A stretch of 64,000 nucleotides of DNA from Devosia limi DSM 17137 (GCF_900128975.1 NZ_FQVC01000007.1:186001-250000); one strand, 5' to 3'; positions 26,684-36,998 are shown, counted from the first letter of the stretch. The notes: generated from the letters alone by a model not told the origin. Numbers and translations are program-made.

Positions 26684-27244
26684 ATGGACGCAATCGTATC
26701 GCTTTATACCCATTCGGACGGGCGCATCGCGCGCAAGACCTGGTGGCTGGGCGTGCTGGGACTGATCGTTCTCAGCCTGATCATCAGCATCATTCTGGGG
26801 GTTTTCGGGTTGGGGCTCAACATGGGCCTGCCGGCCTTCGATCCCAGCAATGCCGATATGGCCGCCGTGGCCGAGGCGAGTGCCGCCGCCATGCGCGCCG
26901 GGGCCTGGGGAAGCCTGATCAATTTCGCCATCTTGGCCTATCCTGCCTATAACCTGATGGTGAAACGTCGGCACGACCGCAACAATAGCGGCCGCGACGT
27001 CGCCATCTATATGGCGGTGGCTGCGCTGCTACTGATCGTGCAGGCGCTGGGGCTTGGTATGTCGATGGTGGATTTCGGCGGCGGCATTATGATGCCTATG
27101 CCCTCGGCACCGCTGTCGCTGGCCCTTGGCGCCCTCGGCATTTTCGGGCTTTACCTGCTCGTCGTCTGTGGTTTCCTGCGGGGAACTGCCGGCTCCAACT
27201 CATATGGCGCAGATCCCCTTGACGGGGCTGCGGCGACTATCTGA
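26684..27244 (+). CDS. DUF805-type small membrane protein
   Basis: A 186-residue membrane protein with a short N-terminal stretch carrying GRIARKTWWLG, as in DUF805 proteins, then four hydrophobic segments and the polar motif MVKRRHDRNNSG after the second. It lies between dapD and dapE on the same strand; GAGGGACCAG precedes the ATG at 26684. Members have no firm function. Its position in the dap operon may be incidental. Confidence 0.72.
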   Translation: MDAIVSLYTHSDGRIARKTWWLGVLGLIVLSLIISIILGVFGLGLNMGLPAFDPSNADMAAVAEASAAAMRAGAWGSLINFAILAYPAYNLMVKRRHDRNNSGRDVAIYMAVAALLLIVQALGLGMSMVDFGGGIMMPMPSAPLSLALGALGIFGLYLLVVCGFLRGTAGSNSYGADPLDGAAATI

Positions 27245-27269
27245 CGTCAAGCACAGGACGGGACTATCA

Positions 27270-28436
27270 GTGACTTCCGCAATCGGCATCGATCCCGTCC
27301 AGCTGCTCAAGGCCCTGATCGCGCGGCCATCGGTGACGCCGGAAACGGCCGGCGTCCTCGATCTGCTCGATGATGCCCTTGTTGGCCTAGGCTTTACCGT
27401 GACGCGCCTGCGCTTTGAGGGTGACGGCTCCTACCCAGTCGACAATCTCTTTGCCATCCGTGGCACCGGTGGGCGCCGCCTGCTGTTTGGCGGCCATACC
27501 GATGTGGTGCCGCCGGGCGACCTGGCCGATTGGACTGCCGATCCATTCACCCCACGCGAGGCCGATGGCAAACTCTACGGGCGCGGCGCGGCCGACATGA
27601 AGAGCGGCGTCGCCGCCTTTGTCGCCGCCACTGCAGCGATCCCGGCGCAAGCCGGCACCATCATGCTCGCCATCACCAATGACGAGGAAGCCGACGGCAT
27701 CAACGGCACCGCCAAGCTGATGGAATGGGCCGAGGCGCAGGGCCACGGCTTCGACTTCGCCATTGTCGGCGAACCCAGCTCGGCCGCTACGCTGGGCGAC
27801 AGCATCAAGATCGGCCGGCGCGGCTCGCTGAGCGGGCTGGTCACTGTCGAAGGCGTGCAGGGCCATGTCGCCTATCCCGACAAGGCCAGCAACCCGCTCC
27901 CGGTGCTGGCGGCCATCGTCACCGCGCTGAGCAGCGAACGCATCGATGGCGGCACCGCGCATTTCCCGGCCAGCAATCTGGAGGTCACCTCGATCGATGT
28001 CGGCAATCCCACGGGCAATGTGATCCCGGCCAAGGGCGCCATCAAGTTCAACATCCGTTACAATGACAATTGGACCCCCGAGACTCTCGCCGACTGGGTG
28101 CGAGAGCGCATTGCGAGCGTCGACGCCGGGGCGATCAAGGTGCGGTTCGACGTGGCCGGCATGCCGTCGCGCTCGTTCCTGTCGCCGGTCAGCGCCGATG
28201 TCGATATCCTGGGCGACGCCATTGCGGCGGTGACCGGACAGCGCCCGGGCCTTTCCACCGGCGGCGGCACGTCGGACGCGCGCTTCATCGCCCAATACGG
28301 CCCGGTGGTCGAATGCGGGCTGGTCGGGCCCTCGATGCACAAGGCAGACGAGCATGTGCTGATCAGCGACGTGACCGGGCTGACCGCGATCTATACCGAG
28401 TTCATGAACAGGTTTTTTGGGGAGACGCCGTCATGA
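27270..28436 (+). CDS. dapE: Succinyl-diaminopimelate desuccinylase
   Basis: A 388-residue M20 metallopeptidase-family enzyme. Zinc-site segments are LFGGHTDVVPPGD, YGRGAADMKSG, TNDEEADGINGT and VGEPSS, with GPSMHKADEHV near the C-terminus; the lid domain lies at about residues 180-295. It removes succinate from N-succinyl-diaminopimelate. I chose GTG 27270, preceded by AGGACGGGA, since the earlier in-frame part overlaps the upstream gene and has no family match. Its TGA overlaps the next ATG by four bases. Confidence 0.95.
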   Translation: MTSAIGIDPVQLLKALIARPSVTPETAGVLDLLDDALVGLGFTVTRLRFEGDGSYPVDNLFAIRGTGGRRLLFGGHTDVVPPGDLADWTADPFTPREADGKLYGRGAADMKSGVAAFVAATAAIPAQAGTIMLAITNDEEADGINGTAKLMEWAEAQGHGFDFAIVGEPSSAATLGDSIKIGRRGSLSGLVTVEGVQGHVAYPDKASNPLPVLAAIVTALSSERIDGGTAHFPASNLEVTSIDVGNPTGNVIPAKGAIKFNIRYNDNWTPETLADWVRERIASVDAGAIKVRFDVAGMPSRSFLSPVSADVDILGDAIAAVTGQRPGLSTGGGTSDARFIAQYGPVVECGLVGPSMHKADEHVLISDVTGLTAIYTEFMNRFFGETPS

Positions 28437-28975
28437 AGCTCTGGCTGGCGATCCGCAATGCCGCGCGCGGCTGGGTTGAAATCGTGCGCAACCAGGGCGG
28501 CTGGCGCGAGCAGTTCAGCCTGTCCGGTGCAGGCCTCGCCACCGCACTGGCGATCTACTTCTTCTTTGCCTTCATCGCCATCGGCTATGGCTCGCTGGGC
28601 AGTGGCATGCCGAGTGGCATCGGGGTGGCGGTCAATCTTCTGGTGCAGGGATTGGCGATCTCGGCACTGCTGATCGCGGTCTATCTGGCCCGCTTCATCC
28701 TGCAGCTGGATCGACCGGTACTGGAAATGCTGGTGCCCGGCATTTATGCCCTGGTCTTCTACCTGATCGCCGGCACAATCCTGGCCAGTATTGGCATCGA
28801 GATGATCACGCTGGCACTGCTCGCCGTGGGTTATCTGTTCTATCGCCTGGGCCGCGTGGCGGGCAGCTGGCCGATCGGCGTTTCGGTGGCATTTGCGGTT
28901 TTAACCGTTGCACTGCTTGTCGGCTTGCCCATGACGCTCTACATGCTGGCCACACCCGCCGGTTCCCCTATCTGA
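28433..28975 (+). CDS. Hypothetical membrane protein
   Basis: A 180-residue protein of unknown family with four predicted spans (about residues 33-55, 63-85, 97-125 and 138-165). The N-terminus is basic and cytoplasmic-looking (MKLWLAIRNAARGWVEIVRN). It is translationally coupled to dapE through ATGA and followed after 16 bp by another unknown membrane protein with the same length and hydrophobic pattern. I recognise neither. Confidence 0.75.
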   Translation: MKLWLAIRNAARGWVEIVRNQGGWREQFSLSGAGLATALAIYFFFAFIAIGYGSLGSGMPSGIGVAVNLLVQGLAISALLIAVYLARFILQLDRPVLEMLVPGIYALVFYLIAGTILASIGIEMITLALLAVGYLFYRLGRVAGSWPIGVSVAFAVLTVALLVGLPMTLYMLATPAGSPI

Positions 28976-28991
28976 TCGTTGAGACTCACCC

Positions 28992-29561
28992 TTGGCCCAA
29001 AAGACCGCAACCTTTGTCGACGAGATGACGAGCGCCGCCCGCGGCTGCTGGGCCCTGCTAACCGGCAACAGGCAGGCTGCCAGCTATTTCGACTTCAGCC
29101 AGCGCGGGCTGGTGAGTAGCTTCATCGCGGTTATCGCCGGAATTGTCATAGCCGCCTATGGACCGATGTTGCTGGGCTTTGCGCAATCGCCGGGCACCGC
29201 CACCCAGGTCGTACTCGGCAATATCGGCGCCTTCGCCATCCAGGCGCTAGTCGCCTATCTGGTACTGCGCCAGATCAGCCGGCTTGATGGTTTCATTCCC
29301 TATCTTGTCGCCAGCAATTGGGTCACCCTGCTGACCGCGATCGCCCTGTTCATTGCGCCCCTGCTGGGCGGACTGGGCGTGTTGCTGCTAGTGGCCATCC
29401 TGGTCAGCATGTTGGTGATCTTCGTCAATATCGGCCGGCTGATCGTGACGCTGACACCGATGCAGATTGCCACCCTGTGCGTGGCACAGATTGCGGCGGT
29501 GCTGATTGGCTTGCTCATTCTCAGCATGATCATCGTCGCCGGTTCGCCACTGCCGGCCTGA
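28992..29561 (+). CDS. Hypothetical membrane protein
   Basis: A 189-residue protein with about five hydrophobic segments, beginning at TTG 28992 a short distance after the preceding membrane gene. The N-terminal 35 residues are polar (KTATFVDEMTSAARGCWALL), then FSQRGLVSSFIAVIAGIVIA begins the first span. The layout resembles Yip1-like proteins but I see no decisive motif. It probably ends the dapE operon and is convergent with truA, whose stop is only 5 bp away. Confidence 0.65.
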   Translation: MAQKTATFVDEMTSAARGCWALLTGNRQAASYFDFSQRGLVSSFIAVIAGIVIAAYGPMLLGFAQSPGTATQVVLGNIGAFAIQALVAYLVLRQISRLDGFIPYLVASNWVTLLTAIALFIAPLLGGLGVLLLVAILVSMLVIFVNIGRLIVTLTPMQIATLCVAQIAAVLIGLLILSMIIVAGSPLPA

Positions 29562-29566
29562 CCCGG

Positions 29567-30304
29567 TCAGTAATCCGCCCTGACCAGATAGAGCCCATCG
29601 GGCGGCGCCAACGCGCCACACCGGCTGCGATCGGCAGCATCGAGCGCGGCGCGGAACTGGGCTGGTCGCCACTTGCCCTCACCCACCATCTTGAGTGATC
29701 CCACCATGCCGCGCACCTGATGGTGCAGGAAGCTGCGAGCGCTCGCCGTGACGATGATGTGATCGAGCTGGCGGCTGACGGCGAAACGATCCAGCGTCTT
29801 GACCGGCGACTTGGCCTGGCACTCGGCCGCGCGGAACGTGGTGAAGTCGTGGGTGCCCAGGATCAATTGCGCCGCCGCATGCATGGCATCGGCGTCCAGC
29901 TCCATCGGCAGGTGCCAGACATGGTTGCGCTCGATCACCGCCGGGGCGCGGCGATTGAGGATGCGGTATTCGTAATGCCGCGCCAGGGCCGAGAACCGCG
30001 CCTCGAAGGTATCGGGCACCGCCTCGGCTTCCACCACCGCCACCGGATTGGGCCGCAGGTGATAGTTCATCGCCTCGCGGATGCGGAACGGGTCCCATGC
30101 CTTGGACAGATCGAAATGCACGACCTGCCCCAGCGCATGCACACCGCTATCGGTGCGCCCGGCCGCCTGGATAGTCACCGTCTCGCCGGAAAAGCCCAGG
30201 ATTGCCGCTTCGACCGCCGCCTGAACGGAGGGGCGATCCGGCTGGCGCTGCCAGCCGTTGAAGGGGGTTCCGTCATATTCGATGGTGAGCTTGTAGCGCG
30301 GCAT
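29567..30304 (-). CDS. truA: tRNA pseudouridine(38-40) synthase
   Basis: A 245-residue pseudouridine synthase. The start [18 protein letters not shown] and the catalytic aspartate in [16 protein letters not shown] (about residue 50) are diagnostic, and [14 protein letters not shown] follows. It modifies positions 38-40 of the tRNA anticodon stem. It lies 2 bp after fmt and together with def forms the operon def-fmt-truA, a common alphaproteobacterial order. Confidence 0.97.
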   Translation of the reverse strand: MPRYKLTIEYDGTPFNGWQRQPDRPSVQAAVEAAILGFSGETVTIQAAGRTDSGVHALGQVVHFDLSKAWDPFRIREAMNYHLRPNPVAVVEAEAVPDTFEARFSALARHYEYRILNRRAPAVIERNHVWHLPMELDADAMHAAAQLILGTHDFTTFRAAECQAKSPVKTLDRFAVSRQLDHIIVTASARSFLHHQVRGMVGSLKMVGEGKWRPAQFRAALDAADRSRCGALAPPDGLYLVRADY

Positions 30305-30306
30305 TG

Positions 30307-31227
30307 CTAGAGCGCAGTCGTCGGCAGGTCACCGGCCCCACGGAGGAACGTCGCCGCGTCCATGGCCGACTTGCCTTCGCGCTGCACCTGCACCAGCCGC
30401 ACCGCGCCATCGGCGCAGGCGATGGTCAGATTGGGCAGGATGGTGCCGGGGGCGGCACTGCCCTCGGCAAGCGTCGAGCGCAGCACCTTGATGCGGACCG
30501 GCTTGCCGGCCAGTTCGATTTCAAACCAGGCGCCCGGGAAGGGCGAGAGGCCGCGAATGTGATTGTGCACGTCAGCGGCGGGCCGGTTCCAATCGATGCG
30601 GGCCTCGGCCTTTTCGATCTTCCTGGCATAAACCGCGCCCTCTTCAGGCTGCGGCTTGAAATCGAGGCTGCCGCGTTCGAGCGCGGCCAGCGCCCGCCCC
30701 ATCAGGTCGGCACCGGTGCGCATCATGGTGTCGTGCAATTCGCCCGCGGTCATGTCCGGGGTGATGGCAATGACTTCGCCGACGGCGACGGGACCGGTAT
30801 CGAGCCCCTCATCCATCTGCATCACCATGACGCCAGTCTGGGCATCGCCGGCCATGATGGCGCGCTGGATCGGCGCGGCGCCCCGCCAGCGCGGCAGGAG
30901 CGAGCCATGAAGGTTCAGACACCCCAGCCGCGGTGCATCAAGGATCGGCTTGGGCAGCAGCAGGCCATAGGCGACGACAATGCCGACATCGGCATCATGC
31001 AGCGCGAAGACGCCCTGCTCGTCAGCGCCCTTGAGCGAGCGCGGCGTGAACACCGGAATACCGAAACCCTCCGCCGCCTCATGCACCGGCGACTTGCGCT
31101 CGGCCTGGCCACGTCCAGCCGGTTTTGGCGCGCGGGTATAGACGGCAACGACTTCGTGGCCGGAAGAGACGATCTCGGTCAGGGTCGGGACGGAAAAATC
31201 GGGCGTACCCATGAAGACGACGCGCAT
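30307..31227 (-). CDS. fmt: Methionyl-tRNA formyltransferase
   Basis: A 306-residue enzyme that formylates initiator Met-tRNA. The N-terminal domain has [36 protein letters not shown] (the formyl-tetrahydrofolate site) and [16 protein letters not shown]. The C-terminal tRNA-binding domain begins near residue 205. The ATG at 31227 follows GAGGAA; the frame is open for another 17 codons but the family start is here. Co-transcribed with truA and probably def. Confidence 0.97.
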   Translation of the reverse strand: MRVVFMGTPDFSVPTLTEIVSSGHEVVAVYTRAPKPAGRGQAERKSPVHEAAEGFGIPVFTPRSLKGADEQGVFALHDADVGIVVAYGLLLPKPILDAPRLGCLNLHGSLLPRWRGAAPIQRAIMAGDAQTGVMVMQMDEGLDTGPVAVGEVIAITPDMTAGELHDTMMRTGADLMGRALAALERGSLDFKPQPEEGAVYARKIEKAEARIDWNRPAADVHNHIRGLSPFPGAWFEIELAGKPVRIKVLRSTLAEGSAAPGTILPNLTIACADGAVRLVQVQREGKSAMDAATFLRGAGDLPTTAL

Positions 31228-31286
31228 GGAAAATTCCTCAGCGATGGTTCGGGCCCAGGATGGCAGGCGCGTGTCCAAAAATGGTT

Positions 31287-31305
31287 CACCGGGACAAGCC
31301 CGGTG
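31287..31305. repeat. CACCGGG palindrome between def and fmt
   Basis: CACCGGG-acaag-CCCGGTG in the 106 bp between def and fmt. The same unit is half of the larger elements at 6402-6420 and near 62.5 kb. Confidence 0.6.
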
Positions 31306-31333
31306 ATTGCAGTGTCGCGGTCAGTGCAGGCAA

Positions 31334-31849
31334 TCAGCCCGCGGCGCGCTTGGCGGCCTTGTCGAACTTCTTGATCACCCGGTCGCGCTTCAGGCGGCTG
31401 AGGTAATCGATATAGAGCACGCCATCGAGGTGATCGAGTTCGTGCTGCACGCAGACCGCCAGGCGCTCCTTGGCTTCCAGCTCGACAATGTTGCCATCGA
31501 GATCGGTATAGCGAACCGTCACTTCGGCCGGGCGCTCGACGTCGTAATAGAGCTCGGGAATCGACAGGCAGCCTTCCTCGGTGACCGCGGTTTCCTCGGA
31601 GACCTTGAGGATTTCCGGGTTGATCAGCACCAGCGGCGCGGCCGGCTCGCCTTCTGGCGCCAGATCCATGACGACGATACGCTTCATCACGCCGATCTGG
31701 GGCGCGGCCAGGCCAATGCCGGGCGCGTCATACATGGTCTCCAGCATGTCCTTGGCAAGGGTCTTGATATCCTCGTCGACGCTGTCGATCGGGTCGGCAA
31801 CGGCACGCAGGCGAGCATCGGGAATGACGAGAATTGGGCGGATGGCCAT
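31334..31849 (-). CDS. def: Peptide deformylase
   Basis: A 171-residue metal-dependent deformylase that removes the formyl group from new proteins. All three class motifs are present: GIGLAAPQIG (about residue 45), EEGCLSIPE (about 93) and the metal-binding HELDHLDGVL (about 137). The N-terminus AIRPILVIPDARLR is standard. The long in-frame extension up to 32035 runs through the region upstream of rmuC and is not coding. Divergent from rmuC. Confidence 0.97.
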   Translation of the reverse strand: MAIRPILVIPDARLRAVADPIDSVDEDIKTLAKDMLETMYDAPGIGLAAPQIGVMKRIVVMDLAPEGEPAAPLVLINPEILKVSEETAVTEEGCLSIPELYYDVERPAEVTVRYTDLDGNIVELEAKERLAVCVQHELDHLDGVLYIDYLSRLKRDRVIKKFDKAAKRAAG

Positions 31850-31973
31850 GACAAATTGCGTCCAAAGGGGATGTTTGCCTCTCGATATGGTATTTTCCGC
31901 CGCGCGGTCAACTCTTGTGGCCATGTCGAAAGAGAACATTCTGCGAACATGCGAATCGCGGTAAGTTCCCCGG

Positions 31974-33392
31974 ATGGATAATGTCATCTTCGTTGCCGGC
32001 GATTGGCCGGTTACCCAGCAGCACGCCATCATCATTGGCGCGGCCCTGCTCGCCCTTTTGGTCGTCGGTTCTCTGATCGGGGCGATGCGCGCCAGTGCCG
32101 CCCGGGCCGAAGCGGCGGCCCAGCAGGCGGCTGATCAGCTGCGCGCCAATTTCCAGAGCCAGATCGCCGAACGCGACAGCCGCATCCGCGACCTCGACCA
32201 GCAGGTCCACAAGGAACGCGAACGCGGCATGGATCTGTTGGAGAGCGAACGCAGCAAGAGTTCGGACCTCTATGCCGAGTTATCGGCGCTGCGCGCCCGA
32301 ATGGCCGAGCAGACCAAGCAGTCGGAAGCCAATCTGGCGCGGTTCCTCGAAGCGCGCCAGCAGATGACCGACGAGTTCAAATCCATTGCCGGCGACGTGC
32401 TCAAAAGCCATGGCGAGACCTTTTCCAAGCAGAACCGCGAGCAGGTCGACGTGCTGCTCAAGCCTTTGCAGGAAAAGATCGGCGAGTTTCATACCGGGCT
32501 GATCAAGGACCGGGCGACGATGGGCGAGCAGATCCGCGCGCTGCTGGAAAGCAATGTGCAAATTACGACCGAAGCCAATAACCTGACGCGGGCGCTCAAG
32601 GGCAATTCGCAGACCCAGGGCGCCTGGGGGGAAATGATCCTCTCCACCATTCTCGAGCAGTCGGGGCTGCGCGAAGGCGAGCAATTCGTCACCCAGAAGA
32701 GTCATGCCGGCGAGGACGGGGCGCGCCTGCGCACCGACGTTGAAGTGCTGATGCCCAATGACGACCGGCTGGTCATCGATTCCAAGGTCTCATTGACCGC
32801 ATTTGAGGCCTATACCAATAGCGACGAGGACGGGAAAGCGCAGTATCTGCAGGCCCATCTGGTCTCGGTACGCGGCCATATCCGCACGCTGGGCGAGAAG
32901 ACCTATCAGCGCCATGCCCGCAGCAGCCTCGATTATGTGATGATGTTCGTGCCCATCGAATCTGCACTGGCGATTGCCATCCAGGCCGATCCCAAGCTGT
33001 TTGAATATGGCATGAGCCAGGGCGTCATGCTGACCACGCCGACGACGCTGATGACCGTGTTGCGCACCGTGCGCAATATCTGGGACATCGAAAAACGCCA
33101 CCGCAATGCCGACGAGATTGCCGAGCGGGCCGGTGCGCTCTACGAAAAGGTGGCCGGGTTCCTCACCACCATGGACAAGGTCGATGGGCATCTGGAAAAA
33201 GCGCGCCAAAGCTTTACCGATGCCAAGGGGCAGCTGTCGACCGGGCGCGGCAATGTGCTGCGGCAGGTGGAAATGCTCAAGGAATTGGGCGCCAAGACCA
33301 ATCGCGCCCTGCCCGCCGGCTGGGAAAGCGGTGCCGACGATGCGCCGGGCCTGCGGCTGGTGGGTCGGGACGAGCCGGGCGATCTGGCCTGA
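31974..33392 (+). CDS. rmuC: DNA recombination protein RmuC
   Basis: A 472-residue protein with one N-terminal membrane span (about residues 18-40), a long coiled-coil rich in Glu/Arg/Gln to about residue 140, then the RmuC nuclease-like domain with GNSQTQGAWGEMIL, VIDSKVSLTAFEAY and MMFVPIESALAIA. RmuC limits rearrangements at inverted repeats; its mechanism is not settled. The divergent def gene starts 124 bp away, so the two share a promoter region. Confidence 0.93.
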   Translation: MDNVIFVAGDWPVTQQHAIIIGAALLALLVVGSLIGAMRASAARAEAAAQQAADQLRANFQSQIAERDSRIRDLDQQVHKERERGMDLLESERSKSSDLYAELSALRARMAEQTKQSEANLARFLEARQQMTDEFKSIAGDVLKSHGETFSKQNREQVDVLLKPLQEKIGEFHTGLIKDRATMGEQIRALLESNVQITTEANNLTRALKGNSQTQGAWGEMILSTILEQSGLREGEQFVTQKSHAGEDGARLRTDVEVLMPNDDRLVIDSKVSLTAFEAYTNSDEDGKAQYLQAHLVSVRGHIRTLGEKTYQRHARSSLDYVMMFVPIESALAIAIQADPKLFEYGMSQGVMLTTPTTLMTVLRTVRNIWDIEKRHRNADEIAERAGALYEKVAGFLTTMDKVDGHLEKARQSFTDAKGQLSTGRGNVLRQVEMLKELGAKTNRALPAGWESGADDAPGLRLVGRDEPGDLA

Positions 33393-33477
33393 AATGCGGG
33401 ATCACATTTTGCAGCGGCGTTGAACTCGCGGGGCTTTTGCGCGTTTTCCGGTGACCAGCAGTCACGGGAGGACCATC

Positions 33478-33957
33478 ATGGCTCAGCATCACGACCATCG
33501 CGGCACCATCGTGCCGCAGCGGACCAATTTCGACAATGCCGACCAGCCGGGCATCGCCCAGCCGTTCAGCCAGAGCGAGATCGAGGAACTCCTGTTCGGC
33601 GATGAACGTTCGGCGGAGGAACGGCTGCAGCGGCTGCAGGAAATCCGTGACGAGCTTGTGGCACGCGGCAGTGCCGATTTTGGCGACAAGGATCCCGAGG
33701 CGCTACTCGCGGAAATCGACCGCGCTATCGAAGCGCTGAGCGTCACCTCCAACAATGCCGACGAGACCAATGACTATGCCGGTCTGGCGGCGCCGCTTGG
33801 TCGTGATCCAGCCGATCATCTCGACGCTCTTTCCCCCGACGATATCGACGCCCGCCATGCGCTGGAGGGGGAGGACGAGATGTTTGACGATGAGGATGTC
33901 GAGGAGCCTGAATGGGACGAGGGCGACGATTTCCGCCCCGAGCACGGCACACATTAA
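33478..33957 (+). CDS. Hypothetical acidic protein
   Basis: A 159-residue soluble protein. The N-terminus is His-rich (MAQHHDHRGTIV), a helical middle has EIEELLFGDERSAEERLQRLQEIRDEL, and the C-terminal third is very acidic (GEDEMFDDEDVEEPEWDEGDD). The ATG at 33478 follows GGGAGGA, and the codon use matches its neighbours, so it is probably real. No family recognised. It follows rmuC by 85 bp and is convergent with recR. Confidence 0.7.
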   Translation: MAQHHDHRGTIVPQRTNFDNADQPGIAQPFSQSEIEELLFGDERSAEERLQRLQEIRDELVARGSADFGDKDPEALLAEIDRAIEALSVTSNNADETNDYAGLAAPLGRDPADHLDALSPDDIDARHALEGEDEMFDDEDVEEPEWDEGDDFRPEHGTH

Positions 33958-34023
33958 GCAGGCGGGTTGTTGGGTCCCCTTCCCCGGATAAGGACGGCAG
34001 GACCCCTCTAAACATGGCAAAAA

Positions 34024-34620
34024 CTAGATTTCGGTGCGGGCCTTCAGTGCCTGGCTTAGTGTGCCTTCATCGAGATAGTCCAGTTCGCCGCCGACGGGCA
34101 CACCATGGGCGAGGCGGGTAACCTTGGCGCCTGAGCCGACCAGCCGGTCGGTTATATAATGCGCCGTTGTCTGGCCCTCGACCGTAGCGTTCACCGCCAG
34201 CACGATCTCGCGGTAATCGGGTGCGCGGCGTATCAACATGTCGATCGAGAGATCATCGGGACCGACGCCATCCAGCGGCGACAGGACGCCACCAAGGACG
34301 TGATAGCGCACGGCGCCGACGCCGGCGCGTTCAAGCGCCCACAAATCGGCAACATCCTCGACCACGATCAGCATGCCGGCATCGCCCCGGCGCGGATCGG
34401 CGCAGATCGAGCATGGGCTTTGCGTATCGACATTGCCGCAGACTTCGCAGCTGCGCACCGCCAGCACGGCGCGATCCAGCGCCGCCGAAAGCGGGATCAT
34501 CAGCTGATCCTTTTTCTTGATCAGGTGCAGCACGGCGCGGCGCGCCGAACGGGGCCCGAGCCCCGGCAGGCGCGCCAGTAGCTGGATCAATTGCTCGATT
34601 TCGGGTCCGCCGGACGCCAT
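34024..34620 (-). CDS. recR: Recombination protein RecR
   Basis: A 198-residue RecFOR-pathway protein. It shows the helix-hairpin-helix start [17 protein letters not shown], the zinc finger [16 protein letters not shown] (about residues 57-72), and the Toprim domain with [14 protein letters not shown] and [14 protein letters not shown]. It follows ybaB by about 75 bp, completing dnaX-ybaB-recR, an order conserved in many bacteria. Confidence 0.97.
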   Translation of the reverse strand: MASGGPEIEQLIQLLARLPGLGPRSARRAVLHLIKKKDQLMIPLSAALDRAVLAVRSCEVCGNVDTQSPCSICADPRRGDAGMLIVVEDVADLWALERAGVGAVRYHVLGGVLSPLDGVGPDDLSIDMLIRRAPDYREIVLAVNATVEGQTTAHYITDRLVGSGAKVTRLAHGVPVGGELDYLDEGTLSQALKARTEI

Positions 34621-34694
34621 GGAGTTCAGTTCCGATTTCTGCGTTCAATCGCGCGGTCATCGCGCAGCCTGACGGTCCCGTTAGTGACCAAAAA

Positions 34695-35018
34695 CTAGAA
34701 TGGCAACTTCATGCCGGGCGGGATCGGCAGGCCGGCGGTGACTTCGGCCATCCGCGACTGCATTTCGCTTTCGGCCTTGACCTTGGCGTCGTTGTGGGCG
34801 GCCAGGATCAGATCTTCGAGCACTTCGACATCGTCTTCCTTGAACAGGGACGGGTCGATCTTGAGGCCCTTCATTTCGCCCTTGCCCGATAGCGAGACGG
34901 TGACGAGGCCGCCGCCGGACTTGCCTTCGACCACGAGATTGGCGAGTTCGGCCTGCATGGCCTCCATCTTGCCTTTCATCTCGCTCGCGGCCTTCATCAT
35001 TCCCATGATGTCTTTCAT
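34695..35018 (-). CDS. YbaB/EbfC family nucleoid-associated protein
   Basis: A 107-residue small DNA-binding protein. [22 protein letters not shown], the central [21 protein letters not shown] and [12 protein letters not shown] at the end are standard for YbaB/EbfC dimers. Its ATG overlaps the dnaX stop by four bases, so it is translationally coupled to dnaX. Likely role: nucleoid binding, possibly linked to RecR action. Confidence 0.95.
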   Translation of the reverse strand: MKDIMGMMKAASEMKGKMEAMQAELANLVVEGKSGGGLVTVSLSGKGEMKGLKIDPSLFKEDDVEVLEDLILAAHNDAKVKAESEMQSRMAEVTAGLPIPPGMKLPF

Positions 35019-36802
35019 TCGTCGTCCTCTTCGGGTTCTGGCAGTGCGTCAATTTCAGGTGTGGCCACGACGGCATCGTCGCGGACCTTCACATTGACCA
35101 GCTTGGCACCGGGAAATGTCTCAAGAATGGCCTGCACCAGCGGATCGTCGTGGGCGGCGGCATGGGCAGCCTGAACGCGCTCGACCTGTTCCTCGCGGAT
35201 GGTCTTGCCTTCGGGCATCTTGTTGGAAACATTGACCAGCCAGCGCTGGCCGGTCCAGGCCTGCAGCCGCGCCGAAAGCGTCGCGATGATGCCGGGATCG
35301 GCGCCATCGACAAGCGCCACTTCGATGCGCCCCTCGCTGAACGAGACCGGCCGCATTGAAGCTTCCAGCGCGTTCTTGAGCAGGATTTCGCGCTTGGCGC
35401 CGGCCAGGGCGACCAGTTCGGCATAGGAATGCACGGTCGACAAAGCCGGCTGCGGCATGGTGTGCTGCGGTGCCGGGGTCGCCGAGGACAGTGGCATGGG
35501 AGCCGGACGCGAGGATTCCAGCCGCAGCGCGGTCGCGCCGCCGGATGAACCACCGGAAGAAATCATTGACTGGCTGGCGCCGGGACCATCAAGGGGCGGC
35601 CGGGAGATCGGCGCCGAACCCTGGCCGGAGGGTGCCGGCTGATTGGACAGCTTGGCGATCAGGTCTTCCGGGCTGGGAAGATCGGCGGCATAGGCCAGCC
35701 GGATCAGCACCATTTCGGCCGCCTGCAGGCCATTACCGGCGCGCGAAACCTCGTCATAGCCCTTGAACAGGATCTGCCAGGCGCGGGTCAGCGCGCGCAT
35801 GGGCAGCTTGCCGGCCATTTCGGCACCGCGATTGCGCTCATCGGGGGTCAGCGACACGTCATCGGCCGCAGCGGGCACAACCTTGATGCGGGTAACCAGA
35901 TGGGTGAAATCGGCGAGGTCGGCGACCAGCGTCTGCGGATCGGCGCCCATGTCATAGAGCGCGCGCATGGTGGTGATGGCGTCGCCAATACGGCCACCCA
36001 TCAGTTCCTCGAACAAGTCGATGATCCGTGCGCGGTCCCCCAGGCCCAGCATGGCCTTGACGGTATCGGCGGTGACCATGCCATTGCCATGGGCAATCGC
36101 CTGGTCGAGCAGCGACAGGTTATCGCGGGCCGAGCCTTCGCCGGCGCGCACGATCATCGCCAGGGCTTCTGGCTCAAAGCCGATGCCTTCCTGGGCGAGA
36201 ATGCTTTCGAGATAGGCGGTCATCACCTCGGGCGTGATGCGGCGCAGGTCGAAGCGCTGGCAGCGGCTGAGGATGGTGACCGGCACCTTGCGGATTTCGG
36301 TCGTCGCGAAGATGAACTTCACATAAGGCGGCGGCTCTTCGAGCGTCTTCAGCAGCCCGTTGAAGGCCGCGGTCGAGAGCATGTGCACTTCGTCGATGAT
36401 GTAGACCTTATAGGGCGCCGAAACCGGGCCGTACTTCACCGAGTCGATGATCTCGCGGATATCGTTGATGCCGGTATTGGAGGCGGCGTCCATCTCGATC
36501 ACGTCGACATGGCGGCCTTCGATGATGGCGCGGCAATGTTCGCCCTCGACCTCGAGATCAAGCGTCGGGTGGCGGCCGGTGGCGTCTTCGTAATTGAAGG
36601 CGCGCGCCAGAATACGGGCTGTCGTGGTTTTGCCGACGCCGCGCACACCGGTCATGATGAAAGCGTGGTGGATGCGGTTCTGCTTGAACGCATTGCCCAG
36701 GGTCTGGACCATCGCATCCTGGCCGATGAGCGTAGAAAAGCTCACCGGGCGGTATTTGCGCGCCAGCACCAGATAGGGCGACGATGTCTGAACGTCAGCC
36801 AT
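35015..36802 (-). CDS. dnaX: DNA polymerase III subunit gamma/tau
   Basis: A 595-residue clamp-loader ATPase. Residues 1-370 form the AAA+ part with Walker [13 protein letters not shown] (about 54), Walker [12 protein letters not shown] and the SRC of [13 protein letters not shown] Ser/Pro/Gly-rich linker spans about 395-460, and the tau C-terminal part follows, ending in an acidic tail. The four-cysteine zinc module of the E. coli protein is not evident, which is usual in alphaproteobacteria. SRP RNA lies just upstream. Confidence 0.96.
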   Translation of the reverse strand: MADVQTSSPYLVLARKYRPVSFSTLIGQDAMVQTLGNAFKQNRIHHAFIMTGVRGVGKTTTARILARAFNYEDATGRHPTLDLEVEGEHCRAIIEGRHVDVIEMDAASNTGINDIREIIDSVKYGPVSAPYKVYIIDEVHMLSTAAFNGLLKTLEEPPPYVKFIFATTEIRKVPVTILSRCQRFDLRRITPEVMTAYLESILAQEGIGFEPEALAMIVRAGEGSARDNLSLLDQAIAHGNGMVTADTVKAMLGLGDRARIIDLFEELMGGRIGDAITTMRALYDMGADPQTLVADLADFTHLVTRIKVVPAAADDVSLTPDERNRGAEMAGKLPMRALTRAWQILFKGYDEVSRAGNGLQAAEMVLIRLAYAADLPSPEDLIAKLSNQPAPSGQGSAPISRPPLDGPGASQSMISSGGSSGGATALRLESSRPAPMPLSSATPAPQHTMPQPALSTVHSYAELVALAGAKREILLKNALEASMRPVSFSEGRIEVALVDGADPGIIATLSARLQAWTGQRWLVNVSNKMPEGKTIREEQVERVQAAHAAAHDDPLVQAILETFPGAKLVNVKVRDDAVVATPEIDALPEPEEDDE

Positions 36803-36869
36803 CCCTACCCTTCCGTCATTCGGTCTTGAGAGAATCTGCCAAAAGCCATGCGGCTATCATAGGGCGAAG

Positions 36870-36965
36870 TAGGAGGCTGGCAACGACCCGTGAAGGTCTC
36901 GTTGGGGCTGCTTCCTTCCGGACCTGACCCGGTTGGCGAGGAACACGTCCGCGCCAACCTCCCGA
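36870..36965 (-). ncRNA. ffs: Signal recognition particle RNA, small bacterial type
   Basis: The minus strand carries the invariant domain IV sequence GGTCAGGTCCGGAAGGAAGC with the GGAAGC asymmetric loop. The ends pair: GGAGGTTGGC at the 5' side (36962-36953) with GCCAGCCTCC at the 3' side (36881-36872). This gives a hairpin RNA of about 92-96 nt, the usual 4.5S-type length. It binds Ffh and targets nascent membrane proteins. It lies 70 bp before dnaX, a known alphaproteobacterial arrangement. Ends are accurate to a few bases. Confidence 0.93.
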
Positions 36966-36969
36966 GGGC

Positions 36970-36998
36970 TATATCGGACATCATTGCGGCAAAGGCAA
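36970..36998 (-). promoter_or_regulatory. Promoter of the SRP RNA gene
   Basis: On the minus strand TTGCCT (36998-36993) is 17 bases from GATATA (36975-36970). The start predicted about 7 bases further falls on the first G of the SRP RNA stem. Confidence 0.5.

Noticed and set aside
31850..32035. N-terminal extension of peptide deformylase by about 60 residues
   Set aside because: The extension runs through the def-rmuC divergent promoter region and into rmuC; the family start is AIRPILVIPD.
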